A DNA stretch of 64,000 nucleotides from Sordaria brevicollis. Taxonomy: Eukaryota; Ascomycota; Sordariomycetes; Sordariales; Sordariaceae. The DNA is taken from contig JAUTDP010000001.1 of the NCBI GenBank assembly GCA_033439795.1, positions 5,084,001 to 5,148,000 on the forward strand, given 5' to 3'. Of this stretch, positions 46,156 to 56,042 are shown piece by piece. Numbering within the stretch: the stretch's first letter is position 1; each line of letters starts with the position of its first letter. The notes under the pieces are model-generated. The model ran no database searches and was not told the DNA's origin. It saw only the letters and a list, made by a program, of their open reading frames with translations. A program made the position numbers and the translations under genes.

Positions 46156-47751
46156 ATGCTTTCCTCGGGCCTTAACAAGATTTTGCTTGGTGGCCTCGCC
46201 CTCGCAACCACGGGAAGTTGCACCTGGTGGACTCCGCCCGCCACCGCCGCTGTACGACATCATCCATACTTCACTGAAATGTGAACCCAAATTGACTCTC
46301 TTCTGATCTAGTGCAAAGCTATCGACTTTGCTCTCCCTCGTGGCCGCGTCAACTACCCCGACTCTCCCGCTTACGCTAAGGAGAACACCTACTGGTCCAG
46401 CCGTCAAACCGACAACATCGCACCCGCCTGCTTCGTGACGCCATACAACGCATTTGAAGTCGCGACGACTGTGACGGTGCTTCGTGGGCTCAACACTCAG
46501 TTTTCCGTCAAAGGCGGCGGTCATACCGCTTTTGCGGGCGGTTCCAATTCCGATGGCGGCGTCACCATCGACCTGATGTACCTCACTGCGCTCAACGTGG
46601 CGGACGATCGTAAGACGGTATCGATTGGCGCGGGCAACAGATGGATCAATGTCTCCGAGGCCCTCGACACGCAGGGCCTGGTGGTAGTGGGAGGACGCGT
46701 GGCGGACGTGGGCGTCAGCGGTCTGATTCTCGGTGGAGGTATATCGTACTTCTCCGGAATGTACGGCTGGGCTTGCGACAACGTGCGCAACTACGAAGTC
46801 GTCACCGCATCCGGCAAGATCGTCAATGCATCTCCCATTAAGAATAAGGATCTGTATTGGGCGTTGCGCGGCGGAGGCGGCTCCAACTTTGGCATCGTGA
46901 CGCGGTTCGACGTCGCGGCGTACGAGCAACCAGGCGGCAATATCTGGCACAACAGTCTCATCATCCCCGGCGCAGCCAACGCCTCGGCCATCGCCGCGTA
47001 CCAGAACCTGACCGTCAACGGCATGCCCGCCGATAACAAGGCACACAGTTACATGGTCTTGACGCATATGGATATGCTCGGTGGTTATGCTGTCATTAGC
47101 GACCTGTTCCACGCAGACTTGCCAAACACGGCGGATGGTGTGGATGAGAGCGTCCCTGGAGTGTTCGAGCCGTTCGAGTCCCTGCCAACCATCATGAAGA
47201 CCAAATCTATCGTCAACGTGTCGACCCTGTCCCGCTCAATCAACATCCCGTACGGTTCGCGCCAGACATGGTGGGACACGACAGTCAAAGCTACTGATCC
47301 TTCCCTTTTTACCGACATCGTACCTCTTTGGCAGGCTCATGTCGAGAAGCTTCAAGCCGCCGCAAATGGCTCAGCGGTGACTCCCTACCTGGCATTCCAA
47401 GCTATCCCACTCAACGTACTGAAGGCCATGGAGGCAAACGGCGGAAATGCGCTGGGCCTGAAGCAGAGCGATGGTCCCTTGATGATTGTCCAGCTGACAG
47501 CACAATGGGCGGACAGTGCGCTGGACGACTTGATGGAGAAGAGTTCCGAGGAAGTGATTGGTAAGATCAACAACCTTGCTAAGAGCAGAGGATTGAGCCA
47601 TGGTTTTGTCTATGCCAATTACGCCGGCAGCAGGCAGAGTGTTTTTGAGAGTTATGGAGCGGCCAATCACGCCAAGCTGAAGCAAATCGCGCAGAAGTGG
47701 GATCCTAAGGGGGTTTTGCAGAAGCTGTGGAAGGGATACTTCAAGCTGTGA
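46156..47751 (+). CDS. Secreted FAD-linked oxidase (BBE-like, PCMH domain)
   Basis: Exons 46156-46251 and 46312-47751 give 511 aa. Exon 1 encodes a signal peptide (NKILLGGLALATTGSC). The PCMH FAD domain shows VKGGGHTAFAGGSN, with the His that usually links to FAD, and GLILGGGISYFSGMYGWACDN. Bicovalent relatives have a Cys shortly before that glycine run (CPTVGVGG-type); here the equivalent stretch is RVADVGVSG with no Cys, so FAD is probably held by the His alone. The tail ending in WDPKGVLQKLWKGYFKL matches the C-terminal BBE segment. Such enzymes oxidise sugars, alcohols or natural-product intermediates with O2 outside the cell. Substrate unknown. The antisense 420-codon frame is a composition shadow. 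Confidence 0.92.
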
Positions 47752-48020
47752 TGGGCGTTCGCGACGCCACATATGGTGGGCAATTTGATCTGGCGAGGAA
47801 CTTAGAATAAATCTCGGTAACCGGATGTGCCAAAGTACTGAAGACCTCCTACTTGCACGAGGTGTGCTGAAGGTATCTAGACTCCATAGATGGTCAGATC
47901 ACCCACTTGAGGTAGTCACCGAAAAAAACATGAATAAAGAAATCATACGTACATTGTCTTGAATATTTCCCGTGAAGTGATGGTAATCAAGTGCGAAAGA
48001 TTTTTCATTACATATCATTA

Positions 48021-50855
48021 TCATTGCTCCGAGGTCAGAATGTGTTTGCAGCAAGTAAGCCGCTCGCATGCTTCTTTCAGAAGTTCGGAGTTGGCCTCAT
48101 AGAGGACCGAGCAAAGGACGTCCAGCAAATCAGGCAGCCCATCCTTGAGGCCGGCTGCGGCGGATTCCGGCAACTCGGAAAGAGCTGCAACTTTGGAGAG
48201 ATAAGCGGCAGCGCGATTGAAGTTGACCTGCTCAGGTTGCCTGGCACGGGAATTGATGGTTGAGACAGGCGCGGCACTCGTAAGTGTAGACGCGCGGACG
48301 AACGCCCAGATGCTTAGGGCAGAATAATACATGATCCACGGTCGGTGCGGATCAGGTTCATTGCGGCACGAATATGGCTGCATGGCAATTGGTGGAAGGC
48401 CCTGGCCTTTGTTTTGCCAATTCTGTTCGCCCTTGTTACCTCGTGGGTCAACAAGAATACAGTGGAGCACCTTGTAGGCATGAAGGATCGCATGGCGAGT
48501 CCCGGGCATGCTTGCCCATGCCTTCATTTTTGGAACAACCTTACTATAGGCTTGATCCGATATCTTTTGGCCCAAGAGACATTTTGCGCCGGCAAGGATC
48601 TGGCAGTCCAGAATGTCGGCAAACAACGAGAAGTGCGCAAGATGATAGAGTACTGCAGCACTCTGTATGGGGCCGTTTGCACCGGTATATGGCATGATGG
48701 GGTCGACCATGTTTGATCCTCCTAGAGACCCTTGGGCTTTGTCGAAGTAGGCCTTCCACTGATCAAAGGCGCTCAGCAGAGTCATCTTCCAGCTGTCACT
48801 TTTGCTGTTGGGGATCTTTGTAAGATCCATCAAATTGTGTGTTTCTTTGCGTCGAAGATGCCACCCGACACTGAGGAGACCTGACATAATGATCATGCGG
48901 CCGAATGAATGGGTCTTGACCTCTTTGCCGTGCAGTGCGAGTTTGAGGCCCTCAAGGAACGACACTGGTTTGACGCCATACATTCGAAGATTTTGATCCA
49001 ACTGGCGAACATTGTCGGGATTCGAAGCCGACCACAGATTATCATCGCATGATAGGGGTAACTGTATCTCGTATGGGACCATGTCGGCTTTGTGACCGAA
49101 CATGGCTGCATGGATAACGTCCAGCATAAAGGCAGCAAAAACGACGCGATGCATTGACTCAGTTTGTGCCCAACGAGACCACCAAGTACGAGAGTCCAAG
49201 CTCGGCCCATTTTGAGTGCTGCCGTTGTAATCTGCTGAACCAGCAGGTTCCGGAGGCGATTCGCTACCTGAGCGACCGATCAGTGGACTTCCTCGGCGTA
49301 GGAGGGCAAGGGTGAGTACGTGGTAACTCTGGGCCCGTTCGTGTAGGAGTCTTGATGAGTAGAGCTTCTCGTAGAGCTCCAATAAGAGTAAGGCCTGACC
49401 AACCCACAAGGCTATGGGCGGGATTGCGTCCTTGGTGCCTAGTATATCTAACCGCACACCGAGGACAATAATGTCCGCAACGACGTCGTAGTGGGTGTAG
49501 CAGTCGCCGCAGTTTCTCATACGAAGAGATGCAGCGCCCAATGCAATCATGACCAGGAGGAGGTACACCGAACATTTATTGCAAGAAAATGTGGGTTGGT
49601 GAACGATTGGGAGACGGGCCGAGACATGGTCCCAATACTCCTGTAAGCAGTCGCGCGTCATGTCGAGATTTAGGACTGGCATAGTTCCGCAACCACTTTT
49701 GTCAACCACCTCTGTGATGCGTAGGCCGCGTGGGTTGTCTATGAGCTGCTTCGCGTTGTATGCGAAGAAAAGGCTGGATAATTCCTGGAGACGGGCTTCG
49801 GTGATGAAATCGCTGTCGGGCTCGGTGACACGCGTGGGCGTACTATCAACCTGAGAGCGGCCGCTGGTAATCGAGTCATAGTCGTAATGAATGTTGTTGT
49901 TCAACGCCGACTCGAGTCCTCCATCGAGGAAGGGTAGATGAGAGACACCAAGGTCGCAGTTGTAATCTTGCGGGTTGAACAGCCATACGGCGAAGTTCTC
50001 CCTGGTCAAATCTTCGCCAGGGAAGTCGACCTGGTGGTTATACGGAAGAAGAGGTGGCTGTTGACTGGCCATATGTCCGTTGTTCACATTGCGTTGGAAG
50101 TAATCATGTTTGGGCGGAAGACCGTGAGCAGGAGATATGTTTGTCGCGGAAGATGCCCAGTGGGAGTTCACATGCTGGCCCATAGCTGACGACGTCTGAT
50201 GGTGTGAATGATGTCCCTGCTGCTGATGTTGCTGATGATGAGATTGAAGGTGCTGAAGAGACGGCAGAGCCTGGTGTTGCGATTGCGACTGTTGTGAGCG
50301 GGAATCGGGTATGAGGAGGATGGCGGCATCATGAGGAGCGCCTTGGAACATGGAGCGAGACTCGCTGGCCACCTGGCCTGGCTGGTGAGAGGCGGAGGAG
50401 GCGGGCGTCTGGCCCTGGGAAGATGTCGACCGGCCTGGAGTGGGCAAGTCATGGTGGTCTTTAGAGGTACTGAAGCTCGGCACGCGGTTCCGGGGAACAT
50501 AGGAGGCCGAGTGCCGCTTCTTATGGCGTGACAGGAGATCGGCGCGAACGAACTGCTGTTCGCAACCGGCATGATCGCATTTGTAAATTTCCTTGGGATC
50601 GTGGTTGAGCTGGTGGCGCTGGAGGTGCTCTGCCCTGGAATACACCTTGTTGCAATCCTCATAGTTACAGGCAAACCGCTTGACGGCGCCTTTGCGGCTT
50701 GCGCGCTTATAGTTCGGACCTGGGGATGGCGAGGCGACGGGGCCCGTTGAAGAGGGAGCGGAGCCGGAAGTGTTGGTTATGCCACCAGAGGCGGTTCCGG
50801 TAGCATGAGAGCTGGGCCCATCGGGGAGGGGGAGTTGTTGTTGTTGGACCGACAT
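48021..50855 (-). CDS. C2H2 zinc-finger transcription factor with fungal regulatory domain
   Basis: An uninterrupted 944-aa frame from ATG 50855; the frame upstream opens with GTG. Two C2H2 fingers are at residues 63-85 (C63, C68, H81, H85) and 93-115 (C93, C98, H111, H115), preceded by a basic stretch. A long Gln/His/Ser-rich linker (HQQHQQQGHHSHHQ) follows to about residue 280. The C-terminal half (about 390-800) is the helical fungal-specific regulatory domain: QEYWDHVSARLPIVHQPTF, LYSSRLLHERAQSYHVLTLALLRRG, and so on. A nuclear DNA-binding regulator; targets are not inferable. A GTAAGT donor-like site at 50910 just before the start may belong to a 5'-leader intron. It is convergent with the FAD oxidase gene, 269 bp apart. 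Confidence 0.9.
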   Translation of the reverse strand: MSVQQQQLPLPDGPSSHATGTASGGITNTSGSAPSSTGPVASPSPGPNYKRASRKGAVKRFACNYEDCNKVYSRAEHLQRHQLNHDPKEIYKCDHAGCEQQFVRADLLSRHKKRHSASYVPRNRVPSFSTSKDHHDLPTPGRSTSSQGQTPASSASHQPGQVASESRSMFQGAPHDAAILLIPDSRSQQSQSQHQALPSLQHLQSHHQQHQQQGHHSHHQTSSAMGQHVNSHWASSATNISPAHGLPPKHDYFQRNVNNGHMASQQPPLLPYNHQVDFPGEDLTRENFAVWLFNPQDYNCDLGVSHLPFLDGGLESALNNNIHYDYDSITSGRSQVDSTPTRVTEPDSDFITEARLQELSSLFFAYNAKQLIDNPRGLRITEVVDKSGCGTMPVLNLDMTRDCLQEYWDHVSARLPIVHQPTFSCNKCSVYLLLVMIALGAASLRMRNCGDCYTHYDVVADIIVLGVRLDILGTKDAIPPIALWVGQALLLLELYEKLYSSRLLHERAQSYHVLTLALLRRGSPLIGRSGSESPPEPAGSADYNGSTQNGPSLDSRTWWSRWAQTESMHRVVFAAFMLDVIHAAMFGHKADMVPYEIQLPLSCDDNLWSASNPDNVRQLDQNLRMYGVKPVSFLEGLKLALHGKEVKTHSFGRMIIMSGLLSVGWHLRRKETHNLMDLTKIPNSKSDSWKMTLLSAFDQWKAYFDKAQGSLGGSNMVDPIMPYTGANGPIQSAAVLYHLAHFSLFADILDCQILAGAKCLLGQKISDQAYSKVVPKMKAWASMPGTRHAILHAYKVLHCILVDPRGNKGEQNWQNKGQGLPPIAMQPYSCRNEPDPHRPWIMYYSALSIWAFVRASTLTSAAPVSTINSRARQPEQVNFNRAAAYLSKVAALSELPESAAAGLKDGLPDLLDVLCSVLYEANSELLKEACERLTCCKHILTSEQ

Positions 50856-52467
50856 GTTTGGCTGGTGGTGGTCTTGATTCGATGGGCAAGGTGAGGTGTC
50901 ACCCACTTACGGCATGCGTAATAATAGCTAGTGGTAAGAATGCATGCTCATAGGTAAAGTACCGTATGCATAGGGTAAGTCGTCTGTTAGCAGTTGAGAC
51001 GGCTGCTCTTGGTCATTTCGGAATTCGGATGTCGTTGTATGGCTTGGTGGGGACGGGCGTGTGGTTGTGGAACGGAGGACAAAAAAGTGGAAGATGGACG
51101 TCGGAGAAAAGAAGAGTGGAGGAAAAGTCGAAAGCTTGACGAGGTTCGGGAATTCGAGAGCTGGTTGGGACGAATTTCTCCACGCCCTCCACATCGGATT
51201 GGGGAATTGTCGGCCGCGTGGGGGAGGAAGTGAACGGCCCCCGAAATTGTTGCGCTGCAAGAGGTCTCATGCACAGCAACGCACCTGCACCACTGCACAC
51301 CACAACGAACCGCGTTCTGAGGAAGATGGCTGGCAGCAGCTTCCACTTGTGATCCGCAGCTGCCTCAATAAAGAACCAAAACACTCAAATCAACTGGAAG
51401 GCACCGCAACAACCTCGATAGGCCGGTGTTGTTCGCGGTACTTTCCCCGTCCTCTCTCTCGTGCCTGCCCGGCTTTACCCACACTTTCCCCAGACGCGAC
51501 CGTGACGGGGACCAATTGACGGTCAGGGATCAGGGTCACTAACCCCACAATTACCCACACCCAGCTGTGCGGAGAGCGGGTCTGTGTACCCACACCGGTG
51601 ACTGGCAGCTTCCAGCCCAGACTTCAACATCTTGATTCCCTCTTCACTTTCTATTTAAACAAGCCCAGGAGGAGCGTTGATTTTGGTTAAGCTTCTTAAC
51701 AATGAAAACCTAAGCTTCGAGTATCCTTTAGCCTTGAATGAAAATTTACTAAATTGCTCTGCCGTAGAGCTCCTTCAGCTTCAAACCTTCTTTGCTCTTC
51801 AGCGGGGTATCGTGTAAGCCCCACAAATCAAGTGAACCTCACCACACGGTGACTTGGGACGGGCGTGGGGGTTCACTTGGATGTGAAAGCGGGAGAAGTT
51901 CGAGACCATCTCGTCTTCTTTGGGTTTGGGCACTCTTGCTTCTTTTCATCAACAGCTCAGCCTGTCACCAACCGACCGCCCGCTGATATCAATTTTCCAT
52001 GGGGCTCCATGCTTATTTCACCTCTTTAATTTAGATGCTACAAATCACATCCTATACCTCTTTAATGACAGATGAGACGTGAGAGGACCCTGGCGAGTCT
52101 GGCATTGATGGTGTGATGCGGCGCGTGCTTCATGTACCTAGCCCGTTGGCATAAGGTATTCTCAGTCTGCCTATCTCTGTGATATTAAAGATTAAAGAAC
52201 AAAGTCCCGCGATTTCCGCGCTCCATATCACGTCTTGCCAAGGGGTAAGCACTGAAAACATCTTAACAATCTCAACTCCATCCAAGCTCACAGACCACTC
52301 ATTTGCCCTTTATACCCATATATTTTATGCACCTAACGAAACAGAAAAACAAAAATGCCATGAAATCGTGTTTATGTGGTATCATCCAACACCCTTGCAA
52401 ACCCTTCAAGCTTCCCATCTCATCCCAACAACCATCCCATCCTCTTCACTCCTCATCTTTTCTTCCC
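50856..52467. other. Intergenic, transcription factor upstream region
   Basis: About 1.6 kb. Short frames on both strands (50928-51519) are Arg/Ser-rich and do not resemble proteins. Likely a long regulatory leader, as is common for fungal transcription-factor genes. Confidence 0.5.
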
Positions 52468-53139
52468 TTAGTTCTGCGCCGACCCAGACCCAGAACCCGA
52501 AGCCTCAGAAGTGTCGCCAACCGACATCTTGAACTCGACATTTCCCTCATCATCCACCTTCAACCCCTCAGCAGCAGCCTTGAGTCCCTCAGCCGTATTC
52601 TTGTCCTCCAGACCACCGGCCTGCTCAAGGAAGTAATCCACCACGTCGTGCTTCTCGCCGAAGCTGGCCAAGTCCAGCGGAACGTAGTTCTTGTCATTGG
52701 CCAGGGCGGGCGACGCACCGGCCGCCATGAGCAGCTTGATCACGTCGAGGTGGCCGCCGAGAGCGGCCCAGTGGAGTCCCGTGTTGCCGTACTCGTTGGC
52801 GGCGTCGATGTAGGCTTGCTTCTCCTCCTTTGGCCGGGAGGCGAACTCTGAGAGGATGAGGGTGACGATGTCTGTAAGTGGTGTTAGTGGAAAATCCAGG
52901 TATGGCGAAATGTGTGTGTGTGAGAGAGATAAAAGAAACATACCCAAGTGGCCGTTGCCCGCCGCCATGTGCAAGCATGTCGACTTGCCCTCATCCTTTG
53001 CGCTTGCAATGATCTCTGCAACCGAAACCTTCTCCCTCTCGGCAAGCTCCTTGAGAGTGCTGGTCAAGTCATCCTTCTCACCGGCGCGGGCGAAGTAGAT
53101 GAGATCGTCAATCTCCTCCTCGTTCAACTGGGGAGCCAT
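52468..53139 (-). CDS. Ankyrin-repeat protein, YAR1-like
   Basis: Exons 52944-53139 and 52468-52871 give 199 aa. The 72-bp intron carries no stop, so the frame reads through it; the spliced product joins GNGHLG to DIVTLIL and completes the first ankyrin repeat. Two full repeats (STCLHMAAGNGHLD... and GNTGLHWAALGGHLDVIKLLMAAGASP) and a partial third follow an acidic N-terminus. Size and layout match yeast Yar1, a chaperone that protects ribosomal protein Rps3 until it joins the pre-40S particle. The C-terminus is acidic and Gly/Ser-rich. Ankyrin identity is certain. The YAR1 orthology is inference from length and order. Confidence 0.87.
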   Translation of the reverse strand: MAPQLNEEEIDDLIYFARAGEKDDLTSTLKELAEREKVSVAEIIASAKDEGKSTCLHMAAGNGHLGMFLLSLSHTHISPYLDFPLTPLTDIVTLILSEFASRPKEEKQAYIDAANEYGNTGLHWAALGGHLDVIKLLMAAGASPALANDKNYVPLDLASFGEKHDVVDYFLEQAGGLEDKNTAEGLKAAAEGLKVDDEGNVEFKMSVGDTSEASGSGSGSAQN

Positions 53140-53598
53140 GTTGGGTGGTGAAGAGGTGGGGTTGTGCAGGTAAGTATTTTGGTTGGGTGATATGAGTTGA
53201 GGGATGTCTTATGTTGGATATCGCTGAGCGAATGGATGAATGATAGAATGAGAGGCCTAAAGGAGTGATGGTATCGTATGGTAGGGAGTGCTGGCAACTG
53301 GCAGAGTGAAATCAACAACTGACATCAGAACAAGAGACCCTGCTGTCGAGTTGCCTCTGCAAAATTTTTGGAGGGGTAAATTTTTGGCCCAAACTGTGCG
53401 GGATCCAACCGGATGGCTCCACACTGTGCTCCACCTTCCCAATCAGTCACTTTTGCCCCCATTCACTGCCCGGCATCAAATTCACATGCACGACATGCCA
53501 TTCTCTTTGGACACTCGCATATGCAGGGTTTCTTCAGTGATCAGACATTATGAAAACATATGGATGACCGTTCCACCAAAATCTCCCATACCCAGTGC
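53140..53598. other. Intergenic, YAR1-like promoter
   Basis: About 460 bp; no gene seen. Holds the promoter of the YAR1-like gene and the SPO11 3' end. Confidence 0.5.
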
Positions 53599-55401
53599 TC
53601 AATCAGGCGGGATTTGATGCCTACTTTGTGATAACACTCTCTCATCCAACCAATTCGTGATGTCCCCAAAATCATCGACTGCCTGTATCTCCGCCTTTAC
53701 GTTGAGCATCAACATTTTCTGCAACTCCAGCTTGTGTTCCTTAGCCATATTGTCAGGCCTTGCTGTAGTGCATATGTCTTGCAATAAGCTGATTGCTTTC
53801 TCTCTATCCGCTTCAGTAAGTGGTGCTGTGCAGTCGCTTTGATGGCTTCGCATCCTTCGTGTTCTCGGTCTCTTAGCTGGGCGTTCATCCTGGGATACTA
53901 TATGATCAAAGGTTAGCACAAGATCAACCCGAGGATTAGAAAAACTTACCATTCACAGACAAAGCGATTGATTCTTGACTCGAGAGGTCTTGGCTTGGTT
54001 GGCTTTGCTGATTGTTGGCAGAGCGATCAGGTGTTGATATGGTCTGCAGAATGACATCGGCACTGCGAATACCCAACCATCTCAATCGGGGCAGCTTGGT
54101 GTTCTCTTCGTGGTTTAGACGCTGGCTGCCGTACTGGTAAGTCCGAAGAATAGAGATACCATGCGGATCAAAGTCAACCAATGCCCACATCGGTAGACGG
54201 GGCCGAGCTGCATGAATGGCTGCTAAGAACTTTCGTGTGGCAAGGTCGGGATATCCCTTTCCCTGATAGTGTGATTGTCAGCGTTATTCTCATCGTGGGA
54301 ATTGAAATAGCCTTACAGTCACCAGAATTCCTTTTCCTGCTCGAGAGACATCGTAGTAGCGTGAAGCGGACAGTGTTCGGAAGGTGGCCTGTTTGATTAG
54401 TTAGTTGGAGAGTGTTGTAAGAACCTGAACTGACGGGAAGGCCCTCACATCCTTCTCGATGACCAATAGCCATTTGACAGACTGAAAGTTGACTTTCTCC
54501 ACGGCGTTGATTGACGGTAGTAAAACACCCTAGAGATGTGAGTCAACGGCAAAACTGGCCAATTTAAATACCTAGGTACTTACACTGTCAGAGGACCCGG
54601 TGCAGTTGATGATGGTGCCTCCACGCATGATAAGCTTCATCTGACCAGCAATGAGGCCCTTTGCGGTGGCCACCTATAGCGTCATCAGCATCATGAATGG
54701 AGAATCAATAGGGAAACCCTTGCGTACGCACAATATTCAAGTCACTACGGCCAAGTCCAAGTGTGAATGCAAGGTTATCCACCATTTCGTCCACCACGCT
54801 CTGAGACTTGAACAGCTCCATGTTTTGATAGTATATGTTCCTGTCCATGTCAACAAATTAAAACTTCAAGTACCCACTCATAAGACTGCGGATAACACAC
54901 CTCTTTGTGATGAGAGTTCCAGAGAGCAGAGCCTCGTGTGAAATCTCGATGATACGGAACAATGCTTCTGTAGTTGATGTCGTCAGTACTGTGGAGTTTC
55001 TCCGATAATTACTTGGGGAGTGACTGACCGAATCTTCGAAGCTCTTGTGGGTTACGTCCCGGAAAGCGTACAGAATCCATATAGCGCCCATCTCTTGAAT
55101 TTTCAACAGATGCATCTTGATTGAGTGTCTGCGCATTAGTCGATCGCCGATAAGGTATGACAATGGGACCTCCGACACTGATGGCATCCACAATAGTCTC
55201 AAGCAATGCCTCAATTCTTTTGAGGGCTTCATTAGCAGACTGGTTCTGTGGTATGGTGACGATGTTGCGAGGTTCTCTTCTTCTGACAACAGTTGCTGAA
55301 GAAAGTTGTCTCACAGGGGGAGGAGGCTGTTCGCGGGCGATGCTAGTCGTTGGTTGAGAAGCGGGATGGAGGAACCGGTTGCGTATAGGACAGAAATACA
55401 T
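53599..55401 (-). CDS. SPO11: SPO11 meiotic double-strand-break protein
   Basis: Eight exons (55029-55401, 54901-54967, 54732-54840, 54584-54673, 54449-54529, 54317-54388, 53950-54262, 53599-53897) give 467 aa with every phase consistent. The product is the topoisomerase VI A-like protein that makes DNA breaks starting meiotic recombination, in the nucleus. The winged-helix part has KRNIYYQN with the catalytic tyrosine at 150/151; the Arg codon before it is split by an intron. The Toprim part has the metal-binding Glu238 in VIEKDATF and the Asp pair D294/D296 in ALVDFDPHGISIL, followed by YQYGS. The N-terminal ~60 residues are Pro/Arg-rich and poorly conserved in form. The C-terminal exon is longer than in yeast Spo11 and acidic. 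It is divergent from lanosterol synthase. Confidence 0.95.
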
Positions 55402-56042
55402 CTTGAAGAAGCCTCAGGGCGGAGAGAAAAGAGTCAGTCTTCGTTCCTCTAGGACTGAAGAGGTGAGGCCAACCAGAGAGAACAGAATGATCGAACGGCA
55501 TCGATGAGTACCATCGGACCTCTGGTCAAAATGATGGACAAGCGAAGGCTCGGATGAGACGGAGCATTTCACGAAGAAAAATATGTAACCTGGAGGAAAT
55601 TGTGAGCCCTAATGAACTCTAAGAGAACATTTCACGGAAGGTGCGCAGTGTTCTTTACAGGGGCAGGTACCTAGAGGTAACTTCAAGATGCTCTTTCCTA
55701 TACTGGAGGTTGATGATGGAATGTCGTTGCTGGACCCACTCGACTTACACGGCACAGTGTCCGCCGTCTGATCAGCATCTCCAAACCCCCCTCTGCTCCC
55801 CACACCCCCAAGCCCCCCAAGATCTTGGCGCCGTTGTCCCTGTCGATTGTGTCAAAGCTCCCACTTTACGGGAACACGACGCGACCCGTCCCGATTGGCG
55901 AATGGCCAATTCAGGGGTAATGTTGTGTTGTCGTCTCTTGCGCTGCAAATCGTTCGTATTTCTCTCCTGATCTTTCTTGCTTCCTGCTTTGGCGCCGAGT
56001 TTCGTCTTGTTGTTTTCCCCAAGACCAATTTAATCATCCGTC
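55402..56042. promoter_or_regulatory. Shared divergent promoter region of SPO11 and ERG7
   Basis: 641 bp between two start codons facing away from each other, one meiosis-specific gene and one housekeeping gene. No clear TATA box for either. No coding frame of note. Confidence 0.5.

Noticed and set aside
45850..47112. 420-codon minus-strand frame
   Set aside because: Antisense shadow of the FAD oxidase gene; no family content.
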